Positions 50,161 to 61,579 of a stretch of DNA of 64,000 nucleotides are shown here, one piece after another. The position numbers were made by a program, and so were the translations under genes. The notes beneath the pieces were generated by a model. The model ran no database searches. It was not told where the DNA came from and saw nothing but the letters and a program-made list of their open reading frames with translations. How positions within the stretch are numbered: position 1 is the stretch's first letter; each line of letters begins with the position of its first letter. The DNA is from Branchipolynoe longqiensis (Eukaryota; Annelida; Polychaeta; Phyllodocida; Polynoidae). The stretch is from NCBI GenBank assembly GCA_030323885.1, contig CM059187.1:138232415-138296414 (forward strand), written 5' to 3'.

Positions 50161-50163
50161 TTA

Positions 50164-50845
50164 AAGAAGCTAGGCTCCATTGATATGTCGGTATATATAC
50201 TAGTGCCGACAGCCGGTTTCGTGACATTTGTACTATTGTAGGGGGGAATGTCTCGTGGTTATAGAATCGCTGGCGACTGAATTATTATGTTAAAAATGTA
50301 GCTTAAGTTTAATCATTTGTTATTGTCATCACTTGTTCATTCACATATATGGAGACCAGCTAGATAAGCATCACTTTTCTGGGATCCTTTCTGTCTGTAC
50401 GGAATTTGTATGCATTTATTGTATCACCTCAGTTTATTGTAAACATATCTTGCAGAGAGTTCAAATAAAAGAATTGAAATGATGTTTCATATCGCAACAG
50501 TTCTGAACTATTTAGGAATGATGTAGTGAAATTCCCGCCAAATACACGTATTTTACTCGCTCTTTGCTTGAGATTGGCGTAGGTACTCGAGATATCAGTT
50601 TCAAATATTTCTAAATGTAACCGTCACATATCACATTCTCCACCGCGTCTCTCTTCTTTTTGTTTGATTGTGTAGAAACTTCTGAGTTTATTATATATAC
50701 CCGTCCTGCCAGATGACTGTAATGTGCCGCCATCTATTAGTATTTACCTGCAGGAATCATTTATCCTGGTTACCGGCCTTCTCCAAAGAGGGTGCCACTG
50801 AGGCGAAGTTACACCATTGAGAATCTGATTACTCTGATTGCCCGC
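50164..50845. other. Unassigned region
   Basis: 682 bases with no recognised repeat; no credible coding frame. An AATAAA-like ACATATCTTGCAGAG stretch is not enough to call a gene. Confidence 0.4.
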
Positions 50846-51725
50846 TGTGGCGGAACGGTTAAAGTGTTCAAGTTTTTTCTAGGTCATACGCCTAATCTGA
50901 ACATCGATGGTTCGATTCCTGATGACGTCACCTCTGCCGATTTGGATTTCCACTGCTGTGCATAACTTACAGCATCATCAAAGGCCAGTTGCTCTCATAG
51001 CATGTCAATGTTGTGCGGGAGGTTAAAAATCCCTTGGGTCGGTAGAAGTGTAGGCTCTGGCTTTCTATAGCCCCGTTCACATGGCACAAATTTATGCCGA
51101 TTTAGATGAAGCGAAATAGATGAAGCGAATTAGTGTCGTGTCCACACATGCAGTACTTTTAGCTGGAAATCGATATCTGCGCATGAGCAAGTCCTCCCCC
51201 TGTATCCGGCGAGCACTGCTATTTGTTTAGTTTACACTAGTCGATTCGACAATATGAATAACGACGCCGATGTAGCTGCTATGTTAATATCGCTTGGAAT
51301 TTAGGGTTAATTTAATTAAATTTCATTATTTGAGTATGTAATTCTGTTAAATATGATCGCATTCACTAGATTTCGGCCTAATCGGTCCCTAACACTGCCA
51401 GGCACCAGCAATAGTTACACCTGAACCTTTATCCAGCGAGCACCGCTATTTTACACTATCACCGCCCGAGAACCAGCTAAATCGCTTCATCTATACTACC
51501 TTGGGAGGTGGTTTACTTGAAGCGAACTAGATGAATCGATTCAGCCCTAAATCGCTTTAGCGTAGCATCTACATGGCGAATGTGAGTCGAACTAGGCAAG
51601 TCGATTTAAATGAATCGTTTTAACTCGCCAGTGTGAACGGGGCTTATCAGTATAAACCAACTGTCTAATGGTGAAAACAAGACTATTCAAACTTATCCAT
51701 GATAGGCAGTATAAATCTTCAAGAA
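50846..51725 (+). mobile_element. Head-D SINE, copy 4, split by a MITE
   Basis: GCTGTGGCGGAACGGTTAAA (box A), GATGGTTCGATTCCTG (box B), body to GGCTTTCTAT at 51,068. The tail resumes at 51,645 (TATCAGTATAAACCAACTGT, CTAATGGTGAAAACAAG, GGCAGTATAAATCTTCAAG, A-run). Uninterrupted copies read GCTTTCTATCGACAAACTG here. Confidence 0.9.
51069..51644. mobile_element. MITE, AGCCCCGTTCACA family, copy 5
   Basis: Ends AGCCCCGTTCACATGGC and the inverse AGCCCCGTTCACACTGGC. TAT at 51,066-51,068 and 51,645-51,647, confirmed by the SINE empty-site sequence. A fragment related to the 45,809 MITE (TTAGGGTTAATTTAATTAAA) sits at ~51,200-51,470. Confidence 0.92.
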
Positions 51726-51891
51726 AAAAAAGGAGAAAAATGTCACCCCCATCTCCAGTAATAAGACACCAATTATGGTGGCACCACCTAATGATGGTAA
51801 TCAATTATCACAAAATTCCACATTTCGGCACTTATAGCAATATAACGAATGGTAGACAGGAAGTGTGAACACTTATTTGTCTCTATTTTTT

Positions 51892-52194
51892 TTGGTACAT
51901 TAGTTATCCCAAGCAGGGGAAATCCCAGTCACAGACGACTGGTCTTCCCCACTCCACTGCAGTCGATAAAGCCCGAGCCTACACTTTTAACGACCCGAGG
52001 GATTTTTAACCTCCCACACCACATAGACATGGTATGAGAACAACGGGCCTTTGATGACGCTGTAAGTTATACACAGCAGTGGAAATCCAAATTGGCAGAG
52101 TTGGGGGCACGGGGAATCGAACCGCCAACCCTCAGATTAGGAGTCTGACCTAGAAAAAATGTCAGACACTCTAACCACTCCGCCACAGAGAAAA
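51892..52194 (-). mobile_element. Head-D SINE, copy 5, with tail 2
   Basis: Minus strand: CTCTGTGGCGGAGTGGTTAG, GCGGTTCGATTCCCCG, body, then TGGAGTGGGGAAGACCAGTC, TTTCCCCTGCTTGGGATAAC, TAATGTACC and an A-run. Confidence 0.9.
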
Positions 52195-52199
52195 CCACT

Positions 52200-52679
52200 T
52201 ATTCAACTGATTTATTTATTTAATCGCCCCGCCTCGCCACAAAGTCAATTGTCTTCTAGCCGCATTGTTGCTTTAAACACCGTGACTACTACTATAAAAT
52301 AAAGTAAACAGAAAGGTACAAACAAACAAATATTACTGTGTAGTCTTCATTTCTTAAAATTTATTATTTAACAAAAAATATATTGGGGATATGGAATATT
52401 AGTTAGCAACCTTTGTTGACATATCTTAATGTTCATAGTTATCATGATTTATATGTTTAATAATGACTCATGTCTGATGCGTTGGTCTAACGCTGTGTGG
52501 GTGTATGTTATGTTGGTGGTGTCGGGGACACTCACTCGACTTGAGCCATATTATTTTACCAGTTATTTGTTCTAAGCTTACTCTTGCTGAAAATAGGGTA
52601 TGTGTGTTTGTCACTTGACGGTCACGTGGCTTTACACGGCAACAGTTCTTGTTTCCGGCAGTATATACACGCTCACACT
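52200..52679. other. Unassigned AT-rich region
   Basis: No gene or repeat recognised. Confidence 0.4.
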
Positions 52680-52745
52680 ATATGCCTATATATATATGCC
52701 TATATATATATGCCTATATATATATATATATATATATATAAATAC
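52680..52745. repeat. (TATATGCC)n and (TA)n
   Basis: Three TATATATATGCCTA units followed by pure TA repeats. Confidence 0.92.
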
Positions 52746-53504
52746 ATACACATAGAGGTCTACACTATTTTTGTAGGTGACTATTAATTTTGTTAAAGGC
52801 ACATGAAACAATATCGGAACATTTTTTATTTAGGAAACATTCACATGATTTAGCAGCTTTTTGTGTTATATTTTGTTTTACATAATTATCAGATTATGCG
52901 ATAAAATATGTTAAATCTGTCCCTCCATTAATCTAAGTACAGAGTTGCAAATTTAAGGTAAGTATGACATATCCAGATATTTACAAAACTACAAGCACAA
53001 AATTGCTGGAATGTGCATACAGGAAATTGTTAGATTACAAGCACAACATTAAAAAAAGTGCATAGCATAAAAGATTTAGCTATGCAAACATATGATGCTG
53101 ACAGAAATTGTTTAAAGGTGCTTAGAGTGCGACAATGTAGTTACACCGATGTAAAGGTATTATCCCATTTAGTTACCATATATATATAGTTATCCAATAG
53201 AATGCATTACAAACATCCAGATGATTTTCTAAGCCTTCAGTTGAAAGTCAAGTTGCTGGCCAATACTTGAAGTGAGTACTATGTTTGCATGGTTTTATTA
53301 ACTAATGCAATGTTTATTAAATCATCCAGTGCATTTTTAAAAAGAAAGAAGAATCAAATAAGAAGGTGGCCACCAGTGATATTGTCGTGGTATTTAACAG
53401 GGTAGTAACTAGTAGTAATTAGATACACCTGGCCCTAAATCTAGGTTTATCTAGCTTTAGAATTACCTAGACCTAAATGCAGTAAATTTCAATTTTGCTT
53501 AGAC
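52746..53504. other. Unassigned AT-rich region
   Basis: 759 bases with no recognised repeat or credible frame. Confidence 0.45.
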
Positions 53505-53943
53505 TAAAAGCCCTGTCACACTACGATGTATGGCGTTAGTGCATGCGTAACATTTTGAAATAAAATTAAAATTAAAATAGGTTGGCATTCGCCAAACTTT
53601 TCGAGCTGCGGGAGGGCTACGCAATGAATGAAACGTATACAGAGTGTATGGCTGGCATATTTGTGGTGTATAGTGATGTATACACGGCATACTATAACGT
53701 GTAGTGATGGTTGGAGTCAACATTTTCAGCGTATGAGTAACGAACAGTGATGTATGGTCAACGTACGCCTTGCATGTCAAGGTATGCGTAGCATGTGCCT
53801 AACGTATGCAAAACATATGCGTAATGTATGCAAAGCATATTCATGACTTATGCAAGCACATTTAGGCCACACCCTGGTCATGTGCTCGGTCACCGATGGG
53901 TATAAATACCCAGGAGTTTTGGCTCTCTCCTCACAAAGCCGCC

Positions 53944-55929
53944 ATGCCTGCCAAGAAGAACATCACAGCTTCAGCTGCCTGCAAGACTGCTATCACTACA
54001 TGCGTAGGGCATGGGAGAGGCAGGAAGAAGCATATTCTGCCAGGATCATCATCACTATCACCATCTCCGGTGTCATCAGCTGCCTCCCCACCACACCACT
54101 CTCCATCACACTACTCTCCACCACACCACTCTCCATCACACCACTCTCCATCTAGCCAGCCTGAAGAGATGGAGATGGAGTTTGAGTTTGAGACGCAGGG
54201 GCAGAGGCAGATGCAGACACAGAGCCAGACATGGACCCAGACGCGGACCCACTCCAGCTCTCCATCACCTGCTTCTCGTGCGAGCTTGTGTGCTTCATCC
54301 GTCACCTCCACCGCCTCTGCCTCCACCGCCTCAGCCTCCACTAGCACCTCTGGCTTCGCCACCAGCAAGAAGAAGGGGGCGGAAAGAAATTACTGTTCTC
54401 TGTCAATATCCCAGGAGGATATGATGTTGGATTTCCTTCAGGAGAACCCAGTCATATGTTAAGTAAAAATGACTGACTACAGGCGTTCTGACAAGAAGTA
54501 AAGATGTGGGAGGACCAGGCAAACCGGATGGGGAGGTCTTCCATGCATCTGCAGGGGTGGTTCAAGTCGCTGAGGGACACAAACATGAGGCTGCACAAAA
54601 ATAAAAGCGGTAATGGAGTCCCTGAATGGACTGAGAGGGAGCTATGGATCATGCAGAAGTTTGGTTTCCTGTGGTCAGTCATCAGGCATGGCCTGATCCC
54701 TGCAGAACTGTAAGTACAATATCTTTTATCATTTTGGGTATTCTGGGCTTTAGCATTCTGGTAAAACTAATATTATTCTGGACAAGTCTACAAAGCGATA
54801 TATTTTATTTACATTATTAACCCGGAGAAATCAATTTATTGATTTTACTTGATATATTTGTTCTTCTTTATTGTTGATCTTTGTTGTTGTTGACCTCATT
54901 TGTTTAAACATCGATTTGCATTCATTTTACTTACTTTATTTTATGATTTTGTCTTGGAGGTGATGGCTGCCATAGATGCTGCACAGGGGGATCTCGACAC
55001 TGCCGAGAATGCATGCGTTGATCTGCAGATTGGGCTGGAGGAAGAGGTTCCAGCAACACCTCCTGCTGCAGTCTGAGAACAGGGAAAGGGGAAGCGGACA
55101 GCCCCAGACGGCGTTAACCTGCTGGCAGCCATCCAGAAGCGGTTCGACAAGTCTGGAGAGCTGCTGAAGGGCCTGCAGCCACCTCCAACACTGGCCCTTA
55201 CCGAGCCTGCAACGTTCTCCAACTACGTGCGGGACTCTCTGATGATGATGCCCTAGCCATGATTCAGGAATGCATGGGCAGCGATCAACCGCATTCTGTC
55301 ACAGGGATTGGAGGACGATTGTGGACCTGAGGCACCCGTGGTTCCTGTGGTTCTTGCGGCTCCTGTGGTGTCTTCACAAAGTGAGCCCTATCATCCCCAG
55401 CCCCAGCAGTGGACCAACTGGCCACCACCGGCATCACCATGGGCGTCATAAACCCAGGACTATGTCCAGCAGTATATGCTGCAGTCTGTGGTGCAGCATC
55501 CACCTGTGCAGCCGCAGCCTCAACCTCTGCCTGTCCAACCTCTCCCGATACCCCACCACCCAGTACCGCCTCTACCTCAGCTTGTGCCACATCCCTCTGT
55601 GACACCAGCACCTCAGCCTCATGGTCAGACTCAACTTCGGCCACATGGTATGGCTGTACACACCATGCCTCCTCCTGCACCTTCAACCTGCTGTTGGCAC
55701 TGTGAGTGTGAGTGTGCCCTGGGCCTCAAATCCAGTTGTTAGTGGCAGTTCAAATCCCACAGCAGCGGCAACTGGAACTGCTATGATAGGGTCACCTGTC
55801 CACACATCGGATGGACTATTGAACTTGTTGGGGCTGTCGGAGATCTCCGGTATGTTAGGTGTGTCTAATCTAGACCTGTTTCCTTCCTCAGCTCCGATGT
55901 CACCATCGGGGCCCAACGATGAGAAGTGA
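53944..55929 (+). pseudogene. Harbinger-associated MADF/Myb-SANT-like DNA-binding protein, broken
   Basis: Exon 1 starts MPAKKNITASAACKTA (53,944), passes a Ser/Pro/His-rich linker and reaches the MADF-type core. QEDMMLDFLQENPVI is interrupted by a stop (TAA near 54,460), then TDYRRSDKK, another stop and a one-base shift, then MWEDQANRMGRSS and LQGWFKSLRDTNMRLHKN up to 54,712. A plausible intron follows (GTAAGT donor at 54,711, acceptor near 54,957). The second part carries MAAIDAAQGDLDTAENACVD, a stop, AAIQKRFDKSGELLKGL, TFSNYVRDSLMMMP, then Pro/Gln-rich sequence, ending GPNDEK-stop at 55,929; AATAAA follows at 56,048. In Harbinger elements such proteins bind subterminal DNA and bring the transposase to the ends. 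I infer the same former role here. Confidence 0.8.
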
Positions 55930-56176
55930 ATGTGACTGGCATGTGTAAATATGTATAAATATGTGCTTATTATGTTCTTCTGTTTCTTATTATGTTATTA
56001 TGTTCTTCTGTTCTTCTGTGTACATGTATAAAGATATTCTTGCTATGTAATAAAGATATTGTTAAACTAGATTTTTGGTGTCCAAGTTAAATAATCTCAT
56101 AGACCTGTGTTATAAATTAAACCACAAAGGATAAGAATTTAGCCCATGAAAATAAAAACAAATTAATATTAATGGC

Positions 56177-56465
56177 ATAAGTACTTCCCCTCTCTTCCTC
56201 TCTCTTTCCCTCTCTTTTCTTTCCTCTCTTCCCCTTTCTCTCCCCCTTCCCCTCTCTTCTCCTTTCTCTCCCCCTCTTTTCCCCTCTCTCTTCCACTGTT
56301 CCTTCCCTCTTTCCTCTATTCCCCTTTCTCTTCCCTCTTTCCTCTCTCCCCCCTTTCTCTCCCCCTCTGCCTTCTCCTCTCTTTCTCCCTCGCTCTTCCC
56401 CTTTCTCTCTCCCTCTCTTCCCCACTCTCTTCTCTTCTCTCTTCCTCTCTCTCCCTCTCTGTGCT
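56177..56465. repeat. CT-rich tract within the Harbinger element
   Basis: TTCCTCTCTTTCCC-type low-complexity sequence. The Glu/Arg/Gly/Lys-rich minus-strand frames here are compositional. Confidence 0.92.
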
Positions 56466-56584
56466 GTGTTATTAGTATGTACATAAATTAGTATTTGAAA
56501 CTAGATTATGCTCCCAGAGTTTAATTCTTCTAAAAAGAGAAAGGAAATAAATTGATCCTAGTAAATATAGACATGCCGTCTCCT

Positions 56585-56780
56585 GAAATCCACAGGGGAA
56601 AAGGAAGAGAGGCAGGCCAAGAAACAGTTGGCGTCGTGACCTGGAGGCAGATGTGAAGAGGTCTGGCCATACATGGAGACAGCTGGAGAAGATGGCCCAG
56701 GACCGGGATAACTGGAGAGCCCTTGTTCGTGGCCTATGCCCAAAGTTGGGCGGTAGGCGTAAGTAAGTATGTAAATATAG
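56585..56780 (+). mobile_element. LINE 3'-end fragment (third LINE family)
   Basis: From 56,596 the plus strand reads GKRKRGRPRNSWRRDLEADV, KRSGHTWRQLEKMAQDRDNW, RALVRGLCPKLGGRRK and a stop (TAA at 56,764). The RGRP-W-RDLEAD and RDNWR signature is typical of the C terminus of invertebrate LINE reverse transcriptases. A short AAGTAAGTATGTAAA tail follows. Extreme 5' truncation left only ~57 codons. Confidence 0.82.
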
Positions 56781-57143
56781 AAGTATTTTAAACTATATTT
56801 GTGTCTAAATTGCATTATGTTGTAACAAATTAAAATCAAAACCTACTATACCTGTCTGAGTTTAATTATGTTATAACAAATTAAAATCAACACCTAATAT
56901 ACCTGTATGTATATACAAAATATAACAGACATGTAATTGTGTTTTGATATAAAAAATTGATATAGCTTATTTATAGCAATAGACATGTAGACATCTCCTA
57001 ACAGTAGACATCTCATAATATACCGGACATGTAAGTATACATAAATATATCATAACAGTGCATACAGACAGGTACAATATTTTGTACATCAGATCATGTT
57101 GTCTTGTCAGGAATGTTATCTGGCGCTGAGATGGCCCAGTCTT

Positions 57144-58336
57144 TCAGTAGATTCCGCTGCTCCTTTCCTGCTTGGAGGCAGTGTTGGGGCTAGGAAGAAT
57201 GTCAACGTCTGCCAGGTTTTGGCCCTCTCTCCACGCTCCAGGGCCAAAGTTGTAGTTCCCAGTCTCTGGACGATCCAGCTGCTGGTTCTGCAGCCCTGGG
57301 TAGCACATCCTCATCAGGTTATGTACAACCATACATGCGGTGACGATGACCTTCACGGTGGAGGGGTGGTGCTGCATCGTCATCAGCAGCATCTGGCTAG
57401 GATGCCAAAGGCATTCTCCACCATTCTCCTAGCTCAGGAGTACCGGTAGTTGAAGAGTCGCTCCTCATTTGTCAACCCCCTCCTGCTGTATGGCTTCATC
57501 ATCGTCGGCCGCAGGGTGAAGGCATCATCACCGATGAGGAAATACAGCACATCCTTCTGGCCGTTCACGATCGGTTCGGGTCCGGAAAACCGATGGTGCC
57601 ACTTTCAGTGGCCGCCTTCAGCTCTGAGTCGTTGTAGATCTGCCCAGATTAACTTGTAGTCCGTGTCTACAAGTGCCAACAGGACCACGGAGGAAAACCC
57701 CTTGTAATTGTAATAGAGTGACCCACTCTTTGGAGGGCACCAGCAGGCGATGTGCTTCCCATCCAGAGCGTCACAGGTATGGGGGAAGTTCCACTTCTCC
57801 AGGAATTGGTCAGCGATGGCATACCATCCTTGTCAAGTCATGGGGCACGTCATGACCTTGTACAGGTACTCATCGATGATGGCTTGACACACTTCACGCA
57901 CGATGAGCGACTGTGTGTTGTGGGGTACCATCCACCCGAACTTCATCGACGAGTATTTGTTCCCAGACACCAGGTGCCGCAGAGTAAGGGCGATCTTCAG
58001 CCCAGGCTCGAGCGGCACGCTGTATGTTATGTACGTTTTGGCGATCATGGGGCCTACTCTTGCCACAATCTCGTCAAACATCTGGGGAGGCATCCGCATA
58101 AAGTTGATGAACGACGCTGGGTCGTCGCTGCGGAGCTCAACCATAAGCTTGCCATACAACCCAAACTGTGGCCGCCTCCCGATCCAGGTTCTGACCCACA
58201 TTCTCCACTCCTGCCTCCTCCTTCTCCTATCGACACGGGCCGCCAGAATAGCCATGAGGTAGAGAAATAGCTCATCCTGGTAAATGGCAACTCGGTAGTG
58301 ATGCTGGAACTGTAGATGGAGTGTAGGGACATCCAT
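57144..58336 (-). pseudogene. HARBI1-like PIF/Harbinger transposase, broken
   Basis: The enzyme would cut and rejoin element DNA at TWA targets with an Asp-Asp-Glu active site. Read from a Met at 58,336: FQHHYRVAIYQDELFLYLMA, FGLYGKLMVELRSDDPASFI, MPPQMFDEIVARVGPMIAK, PLEPGLKIALTLRHLVSGNK, IVREVCQAIIDEYL, then a stop near 57,833. Further on are DALDGKHI (first Asp, 57,749-57,772), YYNYKGF, LIGDDAF (second Asp, 57,518-57,547), RGLTNEERLFNYRYS, a stop, RRMVENAFGILA (Glu, ~57,400-57,430), and after a shift VIVTACMVVHNLMRM and LDRPETGNYNFGPGAWREGQ. All three catalytic residues are still visible, but several stops and frameshifts break the frame. Upstream Met codons to 58,510 lie in the subterminal word array and are unlikely starts. 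Confidence 0.88.
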
Positions 58337-58620
58337 CCTCTGATGAGTTGAGCAGGTCTGCTGGAAGATGCCCGGTGGTGCCTTGATATACCGACCGGCA
58401 ACACGCTGGTGATACGCTGGCGATACACTAGGGGCATTCTCGCATACGCTAGGGGTATGCTCGCATATGTTAACGGAATGTTGGGAGTATGTTGTATACA
58501 TCAGAGACACATGAAGGGCGCCGGTTGTATGTATGGCTAATGATTACCAAATTACCCCAAAGTATTCCGAACGCACTCCTAACATACGCCGATGTACCCC
58601 TAATGTACACATAGCATATG

Positions 58621-58700
58621 AAAAAACTTAGATATGTCGAATCAATTCTAGATAATTGACTTGGTTTTGAAAGGTTGATGCTTCATCAAACTCTGCAGCT
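58621..58700. mobile_element. TTAA-MITE end fragment
   Basis: CTTAGATATGTCGAATCAAT, TCTAGATAATTGACTTGG, TGATGCTTCATCAAACTCTG, CAGCT then TTAA at 58,701-58,704. It abuts, and probably truncated, the Harbinger right end. Confidence 0.8.
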
Positions 58701-58835
58701 TTAACTTAGCAAATAATATCCATGTCACGAAATTAGCTATATGTTCTTCTACTTCATGGTTGTGAATATTTGTAGGCCTATTTGTGCATTTGGCCGTTCA
58801 AACTCAGAGGTTCCTTCATACGATCAAGCTATTAA

Positions 58836-58978
58836 AGTTGCATAGCCCGATGGCTTGGAGTTTCTGTAATTTTCTGAGATAAATATGTCAGGTTGATCAT
58901 TGTAATCTACCTTACTTTAGTTTGACATACTTTCATTTCAAATGGCTAACTTTTGAGATACTTGAAGTGCAACCATGT
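58836..58978. mobile_element. TTAA-MITE, right-truncated
   Basis: TTAA at 58,832-58,835, AGTTGCATAGCCCGATGG, ATTTTCTGAGATAAATATGT, AGATACTTGAAGTGCAACCA, then the match ends. Confidence 0.82.
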
Positions 58979-59490
58979 GTAAGAATGAGACTTGAGTGAG
59001 ATTAGGTAGAGAATTGCTGTCATTTCACACTTTATATCTACATAATGACAATTATATTGGAAAATTAACTCCACCTTAGATTGTTATACTCGGAATCACG
59101 AACGATTACACTGACTACCATGATATGATATTGAGACAGTTATTTTCGTGTAGCACCCATGAAAAAAATAATACGTAATTTCCCTCGTTTTCCCCACCAG
59201 AATCGGCATTTAGCGTCGTCATCTGACACCAAATGTCAACTACCGTGAAATAGAACGAAGTGACACAGCTCACTTCATTTCCCTTTCACTCTACTTTATC
59301 ACCAATCCATTTCTTCTATTCTTTTACAAGTGAAAACAGATTGTTTTTGTACAGAAAGTTGCTCACTGTAATAAGTTCATCAGAGCATCGTTACTCAGCA
59401 GATGCAACACAAAAAACATGTGTTGATGAATAGGTTAATAATACATCGTGAGAGGAACATATATATATATGTATATATGTATATATGTAT
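58979..59490. other. Unassigned AT-rich region
   Basis: No gene or repeat recognised. Confidence 0.4.
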
Positions 59491-59491
59491 A

Positions 59492-59729
59492 CAGGGGCGT
59501 AGCTAGGCGTACGCACATATGCCAAAACGTCCACATCGTTTTGTCAATTTCAAAAACTTTGTTTAAATAATAAAGAGAGAGAGAGAGAGAGAGGAGGCAT
59601 GTAGTAGTCCGGAGTGTCGAAAACTCAAGTCTAAAATGTGTAAAATCGGCCAGCTTAAGCTTAAGCGGCCCCCTAAACCCCCTGCCGAAATTAGGAGTAC
59701 ATATCATTAAAGGTCCAGCTACGCCCCTG
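59492..59729. mobile_element. hAT-like MITE (CAGGGGCGTAGCTAG ends)
   Basis: Left CAGGGGCGTAGCTAGG, right CCAGCTACGCCCCTG. CAGGGGCG ends are typical of hAT elements. The flanks (TATGTATA / GTATATAT) are TA-rich and only roughly fit an 8-bp duplication. A (GA)n run lies at 59,574-59,593. Confidence 0.8.
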
Positions 59730-59764
59730 GTATATATATATGTGTATGTATATATAGTATAGTT

Positions 59765-60300
59765 ATAGTATACTAGGGAGAAGGAAGCACGTCTGGTACC
59801 AGGAATCTTTTCCTACTTATTCAGGATAAAAATGATCTTGAGCTCAAATGGATACTTTAATGTTTTCGTCTTGGCACAAGCAAACATGATAGATGTGGCA
59901 GGGTGTGGAGGGCGGGCCCTAGCCCACATCTATCCGAGGCTTGTACCTCGGGAAAACAACAGTTATCCATCATCTATACCAAGGTAAGACTCTTATAACT
60001 ATACTATTTTACCTCGGTACTACGCCTCTGGCTAGCTTCAGGCTAGGGAGACCTTTACGTAACTTCATTTTTATCCTTAATCCATTCATATTCAAAAACC
60101 ATATTAATTTATGGTTTCTTACATTCAATCAGTATTCATTAGTATTAATACTTTAAACTTTTCTCACCTGTCTTGTTAACTGGTGAGTAAGCATGTGGCG
60201 AGGCCGCTAGACTTTTCTAGTCGTTTGTTGTAATGTTTTGCAAACGATCTAGCAGTCTTCCAGCCTGCGTGTGCCAGGATTCTCTTCACGGAGGTCCCTA
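59765..60300. other. Region flanking the DIRS-like element
   Basis: CTAGGGAGAAGGAAGCACG at 59,772 and TTTTACCTCGGTACTACGCC at 60,009 recur together at 31,430-31,490. They may belong to terminal repeats of the DIRS-like element, which I could not delimit. Confidence 0.4.
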
Positions 60301-60313
60301 GCAGTCATGCTTT

Positions 60314-60691
60314 CTAGACCATGGCTCCCCGTGTTGAATGGGAAGCATAGCATCCCGTATCCACTCCTGCTGCCTTCAGAACTGTAATGGTCCATCGTGC
60401 CAGAGTGTCTCTTGAAATGCCCTTGTGTGGTTTAATCAAACTCACCAACAGTTGTCTTGAATTCCTAACTTCTTTTGTCTTGGAGAAATATACCCTTATG
60501 GCAGACACTACACAAAGTTGTCGGTCATGCAGGAAACTGTTTAAATGCACTGTGGATAATTGATCCCTTGTGTGATTTGATTTGAATAATTTCTGTAAAT
60601 CAAACGTCGCTTCCTTGCGATCTATTTCTAAACCGTCCAGGGACAATGTTACAAAGGTTTGTCCCCTGTGTCCAGTGACTAACAGTAACAA
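60314..60691 (-). pseudogene. DIRS-type tyrosine recombinase, partial
   Basis: The minus-strand frame reads LLLVTGHRGQTFVTLSLDGL, then FLHDRQLCVVSAIRVYFSKT, LLVSLIKPHKGISRDTLARW, LKAAGVDTGCYASHSTRGAM and stops. The KPHK-ISR-TLARW and H-S-T-R-GA pattern is that of tyrosine recombinases of DIRS retrotransposons, which integrate circular cDNA instead of using a DDE integrase. The terminal catalytic Tyr expected after HSTRGA is missing because of a stop, so it is inactive. The reverse transcriptase lies upstream on the same strand. Confidence 0.78.
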
Positions 60692-61579
60692 TACTGCTAG
60701 CTAAAATCCTGTCTGTTTTATATTCAAAAGAATATTACTAGGCTTTTGGGGCTTCCTATTAGGCTTTTGGGGATTCCTTTTGTAAACTGATCTCAAACCC
60801 ACTGAAAAACTTGGTGTTTACCAACTGTCTCTCCATCTGCTCGGGGAAGTATAACAGATAAAACGCATTTTGCAGCTTTACTCGATCCAAAACCTAAACC
60901 TTGATTTTCTAGCATCCTTAACAACCTAACAACTCTTGGCTCCTAAGGCTACTCCTGCCATACATTGCTGTGTGTCCCAATCGGGAACTATCAAAATTCT
61001 ATGTGTTTTGTCCATTCTAATCTTCCTTGCTACTCTGCTGATTAGGCTGAATGTTAGGAAAAAAGTAATAAAATTGATTGATTTCCCCACATCAAAGAGA
61101 AAGCATCCACTTCCCAAGCATTAGGCTCTGGATGCCATGAAACCATTTTTATAATTTGTTATTATTTCTTGATGCAACCAAATGTAAATGTGCCCAATTC
61201 CCAAATTAATTTCGCTATTTTATTAAATGGTTTGGACGTTGTCCCTCCGATGTTGCAAATGTAAGCCATTGCTATAGTACTATCTGTCAAAATTCTGACA
61301 TAACATTTGGGTATGCACACTAAACTAAATACCCTAAATACACTGCTCTCAACTCTAGAACATCAATATAATCTAAACTTCTTCATCAAGCCATTGGTCT
61401 TCAAGACCCTTTAGTTCTGGGTTATGCTAAATTCTTATCTATTTCTAGCGACTTAATGTGAGCATTTACAAAAATAAAATAGCTGAGCATAGGCTATTCT
61501 AATACCTATTAGAACAGCAACTTGCCTTATCTATGGCCTGGTTAACTGTAATAACTCACATGCTGTACCAGTCATGAAT
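60692..61579 (-). other. Probable interior of the DIRS-like element
   Basis: Sits between reverse transcriptase and recombinase remnants, where ribonuclease H and an adenine methyltransferase-like domain would be expected. Stops are frequent and I cannot identify a domain. Confidence 0.4.

Larger units (their letters stand above)
53508..58620. mobile_element. PIF/Harbinger DNA transposon, two-gene, decayed
   Basis: Left end GCCCTGTCACACTACGATGT with TAA before it (53,505-53,507). Subterminal arrays of CGTATGC-like words occupy 53,530-53,870 and, as GCATACGCTAGGGG-type words, 58,400-58,620. Between them a MADF/Myb-type gene (plus) and a HARBI1-like transposase (minus) converge, the standard Harbinger gene pair. 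The right inverted end is missing, replaced by a TTAA-MITE fragment. A LINE 3' end and a CT-rich tract have inserted in the middle. Both genes carry stops and frameshifts, so it is not currently autonomous. Confidence 0.88.

Noticed and set aside
55270..55705. Several overlapping frames in both directions
   Set aside because: They are alternative frames of the broken MADF-type gene's Pro/Gln-rich C-terminal part.
56110..56484. Glu/Arg/Gly/Lys-rich minus-strand frame
   Set aside because: It is encoded by a CT-rich low-complexity tract.
57096..58270. Plus-strand frames of 117-172 codons
   Set aside because: They are antisense shadows of the HARBI1-like transposase pseudogene.
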